Assembly (NCBI GenBank): GCA_958405565.1
Contig: CATYEN010000022.1
Location: 1 to 36,668 of the forward strand
DNA: 36,668 bases
Direction of reading: 5' to 3'
Source of the DNA: an uncultured Collinsella sp.
Lineage (GTDB): Bacteria > Actinomycetota > Coriobacteriia > Coriobacteriales > Coriobacteriaceae
Shown here: positions 24,088-32,422 of the stretch, one piece after another
Layout of the letters: every line of letters begins with the position of its first letter
Numbering within the stretch: position 1 is the first letter of the stretch
Position numbers and translations under genes: made by a program
Notes under the pieces: model-generated
What the model was told of the DNA's origin: nothing
The model's database searches: none
Seen by the model: only the letters and a program-made list of their open reading frames with translations

Positions 24088-25017
24088 ATGTCGTTTACCG
24101 CTGAGGTGCGCGACGAGCTAGCGCGCTGCGAACCCGAATGTGAATACTGCGACTTGTCGACACTTGCCGCCCTCACGCGCGTGAGTGGTACGCTCTCGCT
24201 TACCGGCTCTGGGCGGTATCGTTTGACAGTTGCGACTGAGACGGGAGCCGTCGCGCGCACGATGATCACGCTGACGCATCGCATCCTTAAGCTCAAAACG
24301 GAATTCACCGTTCGTAAATCGGTCTTGCATAAGGTCCGTAACTATCTCATTACCCTGCCCGATCAACCCGACCTGGACAAGGCTCTGGTGCTGTTGGGCA
24401 TTCTAGACCGCAGGGGAGGGCTCGTCGCTGGTGTTCCCCGACACATCGTTGCCCGTCCCTGCTGCAGGCTTGCCTACATCCGCGGCGCGCTCATCGCGGG
24501 CGGCTTCGTGGCCGATCCACGCGGCGATTTTCATTTGGAGATCGCGGTGCAGGGCGAGCAATATGCTAAGGGGCTTTGCGACCTGTTGGGGCAGATTGGG
24601 GTCCATGCTCGTGTTAATGCACGGCGGGGGTCATATGCCGTGTACATTAAGAGCGCCGAGGAAATCGAGCATTTATTAAAGCTGATTGGTGCCAAGCGCA
24701 GCGTTGCCGAGATTGAGGAGGCGCGCGCGGTCAAGTTGGTTAAGAACGATGTGAACCGTCGCGTGAACGCCGAGCTCGCCAACCAGACCAGAAGCGCCGG
24801 TGCTGCCCAACATCAGCTTGCGCTTATCGATGAGCTCGAGCAGCGCGGCCTTCGCGATGCGCTTCCGGATGCCTTGGCGGTCTTTTGCGACCTGCGCGAG
24901 CGCTATCCCGATCTGTCGCTGCGTGATTTAGGGGAGATGGCTGACCCTCCCTTGTCGAAGTCGGCCCTCTACCATCGTGTTTTACGGCTTGAAAAGCTCA
25001 TTGAAGCAAACAAGTAG
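24088..25017 (+). CDS. whiA: DNA-binding protein WhiA
   Basis: A 309-residue WhiA, widespread in Gram-positives. In Streptomyces it works with WhiB to activate sporulation-division genes; in non-sporulating species it affects division and metabolism. The N-terminal half resembles a LAGLIDADG homing-endonuclease fold without nuclease activity (SFTAEVRDELAR; AYIRGALIAGGFVADPRG). The C-terminal helix-turn-helix includes LRDLGEMADPPLSKSALYHR. The usual AVKLVKNDVNRRVN segment is present. It is probably co-transcribed with rapZ. The next gene, gap, has its own AT-rich promoter region. Confidence 0.95.
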   Translation: MSFTAEVRDELARCEPECEYCDLSTLAALTRVSGTLSLTGSGRYRLTVATETGAVARTMITLTHRILKLKTEFTVRKSVLHKVRNYLITLPDQPDLDKALVLLGILDRRGGLVAGVPRHIVARPCCRLAYIRGALIAGGFVADPRGDFHLEIAVQGEQYAKGLCDLLGQIGVHARVNARRGSYAVYIKSAEEIEHLLKLIGAKRSVAEIEEARAVKLVKNDVNRRVNAELANQTRSAGAAQHQLALIDELEQRGLRDALPDALAVFCDLRERYPDLSLRDLGEMADPPLSKSALYHRVLRLEKLIEANK

Positions 25018-25026
25018 TTTAAAGTA

Positions 25027-25057
25027 TTGACTTATATGCGGATTTAGCTGCTATTTT
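25027..25057 (+). promoter_or_regulatory. putative promoter of the glycolytic operon
   Basis: TTGACT (25027-25032) and TATTTT (25052-25057) lie 19 bases apart in an AT-rich stretch unusual for this genome. A later TATATT at 25133-25138 has no good -35. The resulting leader of 75-150 bases contains an AATTT-CGAG hairpin near 25094 and a G+C-rich hairpin near 25158-25195. Confidence 0.45.
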
Positions 25058-25062
25058 ATTCT

Positions 25063-25076
25063 TTAAAACGTTTTAA
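25063..25076. promoter_or_regulatory. 14-bp palindrome at the gap promoter
   Basis: TTAAAACGTTTTAA is a perfect palindrome with central CG, as in LacI-family operators. It sits just downstream of the putative -10, where a repressor would block initiation. It shares TAAAACGTTT with the site upstream of the transporter operon at 12423. Confidence 0.5.
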
Positions 25077-25210
25077 CGTAAATTTGATTTTCAATTTCGA
25101 GCATTCTCGTGAAATTCAAGTCAAAAAAAAGGTATATTAGGCGAGTGGTTAGTTTGTGGGCCTCAACGGCGGGCGCTGTAGCTCGCGGGGGCCTTACGAA
25201 AGGAGACACA

Positions 25211-26236
25211 ATGGCAGTAAAGGTTGCTATTAACGGCTTCGGTCGCATCGGTCGTCTGGCTTTCCGTCAGATGTTCGGTCATGAGGGCTCCGAGATCGTC
25301 GCTATCAACGACCTCACCTCTCCCGATATGCTCGCTTACCTGCTGAAGTACGACTCCACGCAGGGCAACTACGCTCGCGATCACGAGGTCGTTGCTGGCG
25401 AGGATTCCATCACCGTTGACGGCAAGGAGATCAAGATCTACAAGGAGGCCGACGCCAACAACCTGCCTTGGGGCGACCTCGACGTCGACGTCGTTCTCGA
25501 GTGCACCGGCTTCTACACCAGCAAGGCTAAGGCTCAGGCCCACATCAACGCTGGCGCCAAGAAGGTCGTCATCTCCGCTCCGGCCGGCAGCGATCTGCCC
25601 ACCATCGTGTACAACGTCAACCACGAGACGCTGACCGCTGAGGACAACATCATCTCCGCTGCTTCCTGCACCACCAACTGCCTCGCCCCGATGGCCAAGG
25701 GTCTGAACGACTTCGCTCCCATCGTGTCCGGCATCATGACCACCATTCACGCCTGGACCGGCGACCAGATGCCGCTCGACGGCCCGCAGCGCAAGGGCAA
25801 CAAGCGTCGTAGCCGCGCCTGCGCCGTCAACATCGTCCCCAACACCACCGGTGCTGCCAAGGCTATCGGCCTGGTTCTCCCCGAGCTCAACGGTAAGCTC
25901 ATCGGTGCCGCCCAGCGCGTCCCGACGCCGACCGGCTCCATCACCAACCTCTACGCTGTTGTTGACAAGAAGGTCACCGTCGACGAGGTCAACGCCGCTA
26001 TGAAGGCCTACGCTTCCACCATCTCCGAGACCTTCGGTTACAACGAGGACGACATCGTCTCCACCGACATCATCGGCGAGACCCACGGCTCCATCTTCGA
26101 CGCCACTCAGACCATGTGCTCTGACCTCGGCAACGGCCAGACCCTCGTTCAGGTCACCTCTTGGTACGACAACGAGAACTCCTACACCTCTCAGATGGTC
26201 CGCACCATCAAGTACTTCGAGAAGTTCGTTGCTTAA
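25211..26236 (+). CDS. gap: glyceraldehyde-3-phosphate dehydrogenase
   Basis: A 341-residue GAPDH, which oxidises glyceraldehyde-3-phosphate to 1,3-bisphosphoglycerate with NAD. The NAD motif is AINGFGRIGR (6-15). The catalytic Cys153 lies in SAASCTTNCLAP. WTGDQMPLDGPQRKGNKRRSRA and the C-terminal SWYDNENSYTSQMV are standard. The codon choice is strongly biased to C-ending codons, as expected for a highly expressed gene. The ATG at 25211 follows AAAGGAG. It heads the gap-pgk-tpiA-gpmI set but is followed by a strong terminator. Confidence 0.98.
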   Translation: MAVKVAINGFGRIGRLAFRQMFGHEGSEIVAINDLTSPDMLAYLLKYDSTQGNYARDHEVVAGEDSITVDGKEIKIYKEADANNLPWGDLDVDVVLECTGFYTSKAKAQAHINAGAKKVVISAPAGSDLPTIVYNVNHETLTAEDNIISAASCTTNCLAPMAKGLNDFAPIVSGIMTTIHAWTGDQMPLDGPQRKGNKRRSRACAVNIVPNTTGAAKAIGLVLPELNGKLIGAAQRVPTPTGSITNLYAVVDKKVTVDEVNAAMKAYASTISETFGYNEDDIVSTDIIGETHGSIFDATQTMCSDLGNGQTLVQVTSWYDNENSYTSQMVRTIKYFEKFVA

Positions 26237-26273
26237 TTTAGCTTTTAGCGAATAGCTCGTTGAGCGTCTAAAG

Positions 26274-26320
26274 AAGGGCGCGGCCTCATAGGGCTTACAC
26301 CCTAGGGTCGCGCCCTTTTT
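26274..26320 (+). terminator. intrinsic terminator after gap
   Basis: AAGGGCGCG (26274-26282) pairs with CGCGCCCTT (26309-26317), with further TAGGG/CCCTA pairing inside and a five-T tail (26316-26320). It probably makes gap transcripts more abundant than those of pgk and later genes. Confidence 0.85.
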
Positions 26321-26376
26321 ATAGGAAATCGTCTGCCGTAATGGGAGGCAGACACGTACGAAAGGTAGAAGCAAAC

Positions 26377-27567
26377 ATGGCCTTTACCAAGAAGACCGTC
26401 CGCGACATCGATGTCGACGGCAAGCGCGTTCTCGTCCGCGTTGACTTCAACGTGCCTATCAAGGATGGCGTCGTTGGCGACACCACCCGCATCAAGGCTG
26501 CCCTGCCCACCATCAACTACCTCGTTGAGCACAACGCTCGCGTCATCCTCATGAGCCACCTCGGCCGTCCCGAGGGCACCGGCTTCCAGCCTGAGCTCTC
26601 CCTTGAGCCTGTCGCCAAGAAGCTCGCTGAGCTCTCTGGTCTCGATGTTGCCTTTGTCGCCGACACCTACGGCGAGAAGGCTGCTGAGGCTGTTGCCGCC
26701 GTCGAGCCGGGCAAGGTCCTGGTTCTCGAGAACGTCCGTTTCGACAAGCGTGAGAAGAAGAACGATCCCGAGATCGCCAAGACCCTCGCTTCCTATGGTG
26801 ACGTCTTCGTTCTCGATGCCTTCGGCACCGCTCACCGCGCCCAGGGTTCCGTCGTGGGCCCCGCCGCTTACCTGCCTGCCGTCGCTGGCTTCCTGCTCGA
26901 GAAGGAGGTCGACACGCTGACCGGCATCTTCGCCGAGCCCGAGCGCCCCTTCGTCGCTATCGTCGGCGGTTCCAAGGTTTCCTCCAAGATCGGCGTTCTC
27001 GATCACCTTATCGACTCCGCTGACACCCTGATCATCGGTGGCGGCATGGCCTACACCTTCTTCCTGGCTCAGGGCCTGACCGTCGGTCAGTCCCTCAAGG
27101 AAGAGGACTGGGTCGAGCGCGCCGGCGAGATGCTCAAGAAGGCCGAGGAGAAGGGCGTCAAGATCCTGCTCCCCATCGACAACCGCGTTGCCGATCACTT
27201 TGGCGAGGACGCTGTCCCCGAGGTTGTCGCTTCCGACGCTATCCCCGACGATCGTGAGGGCATGGACATCGGCCCCAAGACCGAGGAGCTCTACGCCGAG
27301 GCCGTCAAGGGCGCCAAGACCGTGTTCTGGAACGGCCCCATGGGCGTCTTCGAGTTCGACAACTTCGCTCACGGCACCCAGGCTATCGCCGAGGCCGTCG
27401 CCGAGGCCGACTGCACCTCGATCATCGGCGGTGGTGATTCTGTCGCGGCTGTCAACAAGTTCAACCTGGCCGACAAGATGAGCTGGATCTCCACCGGTGG
27501 TGGCGCTTCCATGGAGCTCGTCGAGGGTAAGGCCCTGCCCGGAGTGGAGGCGCTTCTCGATGCCTAA
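26377..27567 (+). CDS. pgk: phosphoglycerate kinase
   Basis: A 396-residue PGK, which transfers the acyl phosphate of 1,3-bisphosphoglycerate to ADP. Typical motifs are RVDFNVPIKDG near the N-terminus, MSHLGRPEG, LENVRF, the hinge VGGSKVSSKIGVLDHL and the C-terminal nucleotide site GGGDSVAAV with STGGGASMELVEGK. I chose the ATG at 26377 with GAAAGG upstream; the ATG at 26341 has no ribosome site. Its end overlaps the tpiA start by 8 bases, which suggests coupled translation. Confidence 0.97.
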   Translation: MAFTKKTVRDIDVDGKRVLVRVDFNVPIKDGVVGDTTRIKAALPTINYLVEHNARVILMSHLGRPEGTGFQPELSLEPVAKKLAELSGLDVAFVADTYGEKAAEAVAAVEPGKVLVLENVRFDKREKKNDPEIAKTLASYGDVFVLDAFGTAHRAQGSVVGPAAYLPAVAGFLLEKEVDTLTGIFAEPERPFVAIVGGSKVSSKIGVLDHLIDSADTLIIGGGMAYTFFLAQGLTVGQSLKEEDWVERAGEMLKKAEEKGVKILLPIDNRVADHFGEDAVPEVVASDAIPDDREGMDIGPKTEELYAEAVKGAKTVFWNGPMGVFEFDNFAHGTQAIAEAVAEADCTSIIGGGDSVAAVNKFNLADKMSWISTGGGASMELVEGKALPGVEALLDA

Positions 27568-28327
27568 TCGCACCCTTCTTATCGCTGGTAACTGGAAGAT
27601 GAACAACGACGTCGCCGAGGCCGCCAAGCTCGCCGACGAGCTGGCTCAGGCTCTGCCCGAGGTTCCGGCTGGCGTCGAGGTGCTCGTCTGCCCTCCGACC
27701 ATTGACATCACCACGGTTCATGACCGCATTCAGGCTGCCCCCATCGCCCTCGGTGCACAGAACGTGTACTGGGAGGCCAAGGGTGCCTTCACCGGTGAGT
27801 CCTCTTGCGACATGCTCAAGTCCGCTGGCTGCACCTACTGCATCATCGGTCACTCCGAGCGTCGCGACTACTTCCACGAGACCGACGAGGATCAGAACAA
27901 GAAGGCCAAGGCTCTCGTTGCCGCCGGTCTTGTTCCCGTCTTCTGCTGCGGCGAGTCCCTCGAGGTCCGCGAGGCTGGCACCTATGTCGAGCACGTCGTG
28001 AACCAGGTCAAGGCTGGCCTTGCCGGTCTTGAGATCACCTGCCCCAAGCAGGTCGTCGTCGCCTACGAGCCCATCTGGGCCATCGGCACCGGCAAGACCG
28101 CTACCGCTGAGGACGCTCAGGAGGTCTGCGGCGCTATCCGTGAGACCCTCAAGGAGATGTTTGGCGAGGAGCTCGCTAACGGCATCCGCGTTCTCTATGG
28201 TGGCTCTGCCAAGCCCGGCAACATCGCCGAGCTCGTCGCCAAGCCTGACGTTGACGGCGCCCTCGTGGGCGGCGCTTCGCTCAAGGCTGCCGACTTCGCT
28301 TCTATGGTCGTCAAGGCAGGCGAGTAG
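27560..28327 (+). CDS. tpiA: triosephosphate isomerase
   Basis: A 255-residue TIM interconverting dihydroxyacetone phosphate and glyceraldehyde-3-phosphate. Catalytic signatures are AGNWKMN (Lys13), IIGHSERR (His) and AYEPIWAIGTGKTA (Glu), with the phosphate-binding YGGSAKPGN and LVGGASL near the end. The ATG lies within the end of pgk, preceded by GGAGTGGAGG. gpmI follows 5 bases after its stop. Confidence 0.97.
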   Translation: MPNRTLLIAGNWKMNNDVAEAAKLADELAQALPEVPAGVEVLVCPPTIDITTVHDRIQAAPIALGAQNVYWEAKGAFTGESSCDMLKSAGCTYCIIGHSERRDYFHETDEDQNKKAKALVAAGLVPVFCCGESLEVREAGTYVEHVVNQVKAGLAGLEITCPKQVVVAYEPIWAIGTGKTATAEDAQEVCGAIRETLKEMFGEELANGIRVLYGGSAKPGNIAELVAKPDVDGALVGGASLKAADFASMVVKAGE

Positions 28328-28332
28328 GACAT

Positions 28333-29886
28333 ATGGCACAGCGTCATCTTCCTGCACTCCTGATCATCATGGACGGCTGTGGCCTGGCTCCGGCCGATGG
28401 CGAGAACGCCGTCGCTGCTGCCAAGACGCCCTTCCTTGATAGCCTGTACGAGAAGTACCCTCACACCACGCTCGGCGCTTCGGGCGAGGACGTGGGCCTT
28501 CCCGACGGTCAGATGGGTAACTCCGAGGTGGGTCACCTCAACATCGGTGCCGGCCGCATCGTGTTCCAGGAGCTTTCGCGCATCAACAATGCCATCAAGG
28601 ACAGCTCCATCGCCAAGAACGAGGTCTTCGTCAAGGCTATGGACGACGTCAAGGCTGACGGCAAGACTCTCCACCTCATGGGCCTTATGAGCCCTGGCGG
28701 TGTTCATTCTCACATGAACCACGTTGAGGCTCTGGTCAAGATGGCTGCCCAGCATGGCGTCAAGACCGTTCGCGTCCACGCCTTCATGGATGGCCGCGAC
28801 GTCGACCCGCAGTCCGGTGCCGGCTACATGAGTGAGTTCTGCGCCTTCCTGGCTAAGATTTCCGAGGAGACCGGTTGCGACGCTCGCGTTGCCACCGTTT
28901 CGGGCCGCTATTGGGCCATGGACCGCGACAACCGTTGGGAGCGTATCCAGCGCGCCTACGACGTCATGGTCAACGCGTCCGATGCCGATACCGATCCCGT
29001 TGCCGGTATCAAGGCCTACTACGAGAAGGATCCGCGCGGCGACGAGTTCATCGAGCCCTTCGCTGCCCACAACGAGGGCATCCACGAGGGCGATGCGGCC
29101 ATCTTCTTCAACTTCCGTCCCGATCGCGCTCGTCAGATGACCCGCGTGTTCACGGACAAGGAGTTCGACGGCTTTGAGCGCGAGCAGATTAAGCTTTCGC
29201 ACTTTGTGACGATGACCGAGTACGATCCGACGTTTGACGTCGAGGTCGCCTTCCCCAAGACGTTCCCCGAGAACGTTCTGGCCGACGTTATCGCCGCCAA
29301 TGGCCTGAAGCAGCTGCACACCGCCGAGACTGAGAAGTACGCCCATGTGACGTTCTTCCTCAACGGCGGCATCGAGGAGCCCAAGGAGGGCGAGGAGCGC
29401 GTGCTCGTCGCTTCCCCCAAGGTCGCTACCTACGATCTACAGCCCGAGATGAGCGCTCCCGAGGTTACCGAGAAGCTCGTCGCCGCTATTAACGAGGATC
29501 GCGCTGATTTCTACATCGTGAACTTCGCGAACTGCGACATGGTTGGTCACACTGGTGTCTTCGACGCCGCCGTTAAGGCCGTCGAGGCTGTTGACGATGC
29601 TCTGTCCAAGGTTGTCCCGGCGATTCTCGCTAAGGGCGGCTTTGCGCTGATTACCGCCGACCATGGCAACGCCGATCACATGTTTGACGTTGCTTCCGAC
29701 GGTTCCAAGCATCCGTTTACGGCCCACACCACCAACCGCGTGCCGTTCATCATCGTTGATGAGAAGGCACAGCTCACCGGTATCGAGGACGGCCGTCTTT
29801 CCGATATCGCTCCGACCATGCTCACCATGGCTGGTATTGAGCCTTCCGCCGAGATGACGGGCCGCGTGCTCGCCGCAGAGGCCTAA
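28333..29886 (+). CDS. gpmI: 2,3-bisphosphoglycerate-independent phosphoglycerate mutase
   Basis: A 517-residue iPGM that interconverts 3- and 2-phosphoglycerate through a phosphoserine. It belongs to the alkaline phosphatase superfamily and needs manganese. MDGCGLAP holds the first metal-binding Asp (usually MDGFG), and GQMGNSEVGHLNIGAG holds the nucleophilic Ser. Later metal sites are NFANCDMVGHTG and ITADHGNADHM. HAFMDGRDVDPQS and SGRYWAMDRDNRW are typical of the family. Length is normal. It completes the lower-glycolysis set and ends in a strong terminator. Confidence 0.97.
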   Translation: MAQRHLPALLIIMDGCGLAPADGENAVAAAKTPFLDSLYEKYPHTTLGASGEDVGLPDGQMGNSEVGHLNIGAGRIVFQELSRINNAIKDSSIAKNEVFVKAMDDVKADGKTLHLMGLMSPGGVHSHMNHVEALVKMAAQHGVKTVRVHAFMDGRDVDPQSGAGYMSEFCAFLAKISEETGCDARVATVSGRYWAMDRDNRWERIQRAYDVMVNASDADTDPVAGIKAYYEKDPRGDEFIEPFAAHNEGIHEGDAAIFFNFRPDRARQMTRVFTDKEFDGFEREQIKLSHFVTMTEYDPTFDVEVAFPKTFPENVLADVIAANGLKQLHTAETEKYAHVTFFLNGGIEEPKEGEERVLVASPKVATYDLQPEMSAPEVTEKLVAAINEDRADFYIVNFANCDMVGHTGVFDAAVKAVEAVDDALSKVVPAILAKGGFALITADHGNADHMFDVASDGSKHPFTAHTTNRVPFIIVDEKAQLTGIEDGRLSDIAPTMLTMAGIEPSAEMTGRVLAAEA

Positions 29887-29911
29887 TCGATAACATTCCT
29901 TGTTTTCGATC

Positions 29912-29946
29912 AAGGGGGTTGTCCGCATCCGGGCAACCCCCTTTTT
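29912..29946 (+). terminator. intrinsic terminator after gpmI
   Basis: GGGGGTTG (29914-29921) pairs with CAACCCCC (29934-29941), followed by five T residues. The stem is G+C-rich and the structure unambiguous. Confidence 0.88.
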
Positions 29947-30043
29947 CTGCTATTTCAGATATGTCACTGATTAGCGAAGGGGGGAGAGCTGAGGATTGTG
30001 GTACAGTACTGGGGTTTGAATTGTTCTATTAAGGAGCTTATCT

Positions 30044-30298
30044 ATGGGTCCGTTCCAGATTCTTCTGTTCGTCGTTTGGGCCGTCTCTGCTGTGGCGCTG
30101 ACGATTCTTGTCCTTATGCACTCAGGTAAGGGCACTGGCGTTTCGGATATGATTGCCAGCTCTTTGTATAACTCCAGCTCCGCCACGGGTGTCATGGAGC
30201 AGAACCTCGACCGCTTGACTGTTATCATGGCCGTGGTGTTTGCCGTGTGTGTCGTCCTGTGCATGTTCTTTTTCCCGCAGGGTATCGTGGGCTACTAA
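30044..30298 (+). CDS. secG: protein translocase subunit SecG
   Basis: An 84-residue SecG, an accessory subunit of the SecYEG channel in the cytoplasmic membrane. Two hydrophobic segments (about 5-25 and 59-78) flank the conserved cytoplasmic loop MHSGKGTGVSDMIASS. AAGGAG stands 9 bases before the ATG. It follows the tpi/gpm genes, as secG does in many actinobacteria, but has terminators on both sides, so it is probably transcribed alone. I see no convincing promoter. Confidence 0.95.
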   Translation: MGPFQILLFVVWAVSAVALTILVLMHSGKGTGVSDMIASSLYNSSSATGVMEQNLDRLTVIMAVVFAVCVVLCMFFFPQGIVGY

Positions 30299-30321
30299 GT
30301 TTCCGCGCATATACGCTTTAG

Positions 30322-30350
30322 AGGGGTTCCGCAAGTTCGGGACCCTTTTT
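30322..30350 (+). terminator. intrinsic terminator after secG
   Basis: GGGTTCC (30324-30330) pairs with GGGACCC (30339-30345, one G-T pair), extended by two flanking pairs and followed by five T residues. Confidence 0.8.
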
Positions 30351-30378
30351 GTTTACATTCCTGTAACAGGGTCAAAAT

Positions 30379-30443
30379 ATCCCCACATACTGCGCCCAAC
30401 TAAAGAAATTCTCGACCGTTAACCGGAATCAGGGGATTTTTTT
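30379..30443 (+). other. intergenic stretch with a distant stem and a T7 tract
   Basis: ATCCCC (30379-30384) can pair with GGGGAT (30432-30437), which runs directly into seven T residues. The 47-base loop contains CCG/CGG arms. It could be a second secG terminator, the 3' end of a small RNA, or an AT-rich upstream element of the opp promoter. The rest of the 292-base gap before oppA shows no gene. Confidence 0.25.
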
Positions 30444-30590
30444 GCATAAAGTGCGCTACTGTATTGGGAAACGTTGGCCCGCATTGCATAGCCAGCCATA
30501 GCAGTGGGCGGCGTTTTTACGGTTCGGATCGGGTTGTCTCGATATATGCCTGGCCGAACTTACTTTGTCCTATCTCATAAGGAGGATGGC

Positions 30591-32267
30591 ATGGCTGATT
30601 CTATGTTCCACCAGCCCGTTATGGGTCGTCGCGCCTTTGTTGGCGGCACCCTCGCTGCGAGCTCCATGGCTTTTCTTGCCGCGTGCGGCAAGAAGGGTGG
30701 CGACGCTTCCGGTTCTGAGTCCGGTTCGACGCTGAACTTCTACATCAACAACCCGGTCTGCATCGACCCCTACAACGTCCAGGAGGACCAGGGCACTCAG
30801 GTCGAGTACCAGCTCTTCGACCCTCTGACCTCTTACGACGCCGAGAAGGGCGAGATCGTTCCGCTGGCCTGCGAGTCCTTTGAGGCTAACGACGACGCCA
30901 CCGAGTTCACCTTCAAGATCAAGAAGGCTAAGTTCCACAACGGTGACGACGTTACCTCCAAGTCCTTCAAGTTCGGTTGGGAGCGCTTGGTCAACACCAA
31001 GTCGGCTATCGCTACCGAGTATGGTCCTTCCGAGGTCGCTTATCACCTTTCCATGGTCGAGGGCTATGACGATCTGCTTGCCGGTAACGCTACCGAGCTC
31101 ACCGGTGTCACCTGCCCCGACGATGAGACCCTCGTCGTCAAGCTGACTTCCGCCTACGCCGACTTCCCCTTCGTCGCCACCCACCCGGCTCTGGCCCCGG
31201 TTCCCGAGTGCGCCGAGTCCGATGCCAAGAGCTTCTACCTTGCCCCGATTGGTAACGGCCCGTTCATGATGGACGGCAAGTGGGAGGATGGTCAGGAGAT
31301 CAACCTCAAGAAGTTCGACGATTACTATGGCGACAAGGCCAAGATCGACGGCGTTCACTTCCAGGTCATCAAGGACATGGAGACTGCTTACAAGGAGTTC
31401 CAGGCCGGTAACCTCGACGTCTGCGACGTTCCCGTTGCTCAGATCGATGCCGCCAAGAAGGACCGTGGCGAGTCCAAGGATGGCTACACCATGAGCGACG
31501 GTCAGCGTATGCTGCTCGGCGCTGAGCCTTCCACGTACTATCTGACTTGCAACACCACGGCCGAGCCGTTCAACAACGCCGACCTGCGCAGGGGCATCTC
31601 CCTGGCCATCAACCGCGAGGCCATCTGCAAGACCATCTTCAAGGGCACCCGTACTCCCGCCGACGGTATCGTTCCTCCGGGCATCGATGGCTACAAGGAG
31701 GGCGCATGGGAGTTCTGCGCCTATGACGTCGACAAGGCCAACGAGTACCTCGACAAGGTTGCTCCTGCCGACGCCAACGGTGACCGTGGCATTAACGTGA
31801 CTCTGTCCTACAACCAGGACGGTGGCCACAAGGAGATCATGGAGTCCATCATCGGCGACCTCGCCAAGGTGGGCGTCAACGCCGTCTCCGATACCCCCGA
31901 GTGGTCTGCCCTGCTCGAACAGTATCAGAACTTCAACTACCAGTTTGGTCGTCTGGGCTGGATCGCCGATTACCCGATTATGGACAACTTCCTGTATCCG
32001 CTGTTCCACTCCGACTCCCTCGGTGGCGACAACCGTTCCGGTTACAACAACCCCGAGTTCGATGCCAAGGTCGACGAGGCTCGTACCACGGTTGACGACG
32101 AAGAGCGTATCGCGAAGATGCAGGAGGCCGACGCCATGGTCGCTGCCGACTGCCCGGTTATTCCGCTGATGTTCTACACGCACACCCTCGCTGGTTCCGA
32201 CCGCATCAAGCACCTCTATGTTGATCCGCAGAAGCATGCTGATCTGGGTACCGCTGAGCTCGCATAA
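30591..32267 (+). CDS. oppA: oligopeptide ABC transporter substrate-binding lipoprotein
   Basis: A 558-residue SBP_bac_5-family binding protein. The N-terminus has GRRAFVGG (Arg13-Arg14), a hydrophobic run and a lipobox LAAC (Cys32), so it is probably lipid-anchored and perhaps Tat-exported. OppA-like landmarks are INNPVCIDPYNVQEDQGTQV, LFDPLTSYD, SFKFGWERLVN, NGPFMMDGKWEDG and LGWIADYPIMDNFLYPLF. These resemble OppA/MppA-type peptide receptors more than DppA. AAGGAGG lies just before the ATG; an in-frame ATG at 30504 has no such site. It leads an oppABCDF operon on the plus strand. Confidence 0.92.
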   Translation: MADSMFHQPVMGRRAFVGGTLAASSMAFLAACGKKGGDASGSESGSTLNFYINNPVCIDPYNVQEDQGTQVEYQLFDPLTSYDAEKGEIVPLACESFEANDDATEFTFKIKKAKFHNGDDVTSKSFKFGWERLVNTKSAIATEYGPSEVAYHLSMVEGYDDLLAGNATELTGVTCPDDETLVVKLTSAYADFPFVATHPALAPVPECAESDAKSFYLAPIGNGPFMMDGKWEDGQEINLKKFDDYYGDKAKIDGVHFQVIKDMETAYKEFQAGNLDVCDVPVAQIDAAKKDRGESKDGYTMSDGQRMLLGAEPSTYYLTCNTTAEPFNNADLRRGISLAINREAICKTIFKGTRTPADGIVPPGIDGYKEGAWEFCAYDVDKANEYLDKVAPADANGDRGINVTLSYNQDGGHKEIMESIIGDLAKVGVNAVSDTPEWSALLEQYQNFNYQFGRLGWIADYPIMDNFLYPLFHSDSLGGDNRSGYNNPEFDAKVDEARTTVDDEERIAKMQEADAMVAADCPVIPLMFYTHTLAGSDRIKHLYVDPQKHADLGTAELA

Positions 32268-32362
32268 GATTTGCAGCTTTGGTGAGGGTCAAGTTTTTAC
32301 GTAGACCTCATGGGAAACATACAGTTCCCCCTAACCTGGGGTAAACTGGCTGATGGTAATTT

Positions 32363-32395
32363 TGGGATGCCGGTCTGGCGATCGGCATCCCATTT
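32363..32395 (+). terminator. hairpin between oppA and oppB
   Basis: A perfect 10-bp stem (32363-32372 with 32383-32392) and 10-base loop are followed by TTT, in the 155-base gap between oppA and oppB. It probably lets oppA accumulate above the membrane genes. Confidence 0.65.
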
Positions 32396-32422
32396 AGGTT
32401 AATCCCTAGATAGGGGAGTGGT

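Noticed and set aside
25163..26374. Minus-strand frame of about 400 codons opposite gap
   Set aside because: gap is unmistakable on the plus strand; the antisense product is Gly/Val/Asp-rich and has no recognisable fold.
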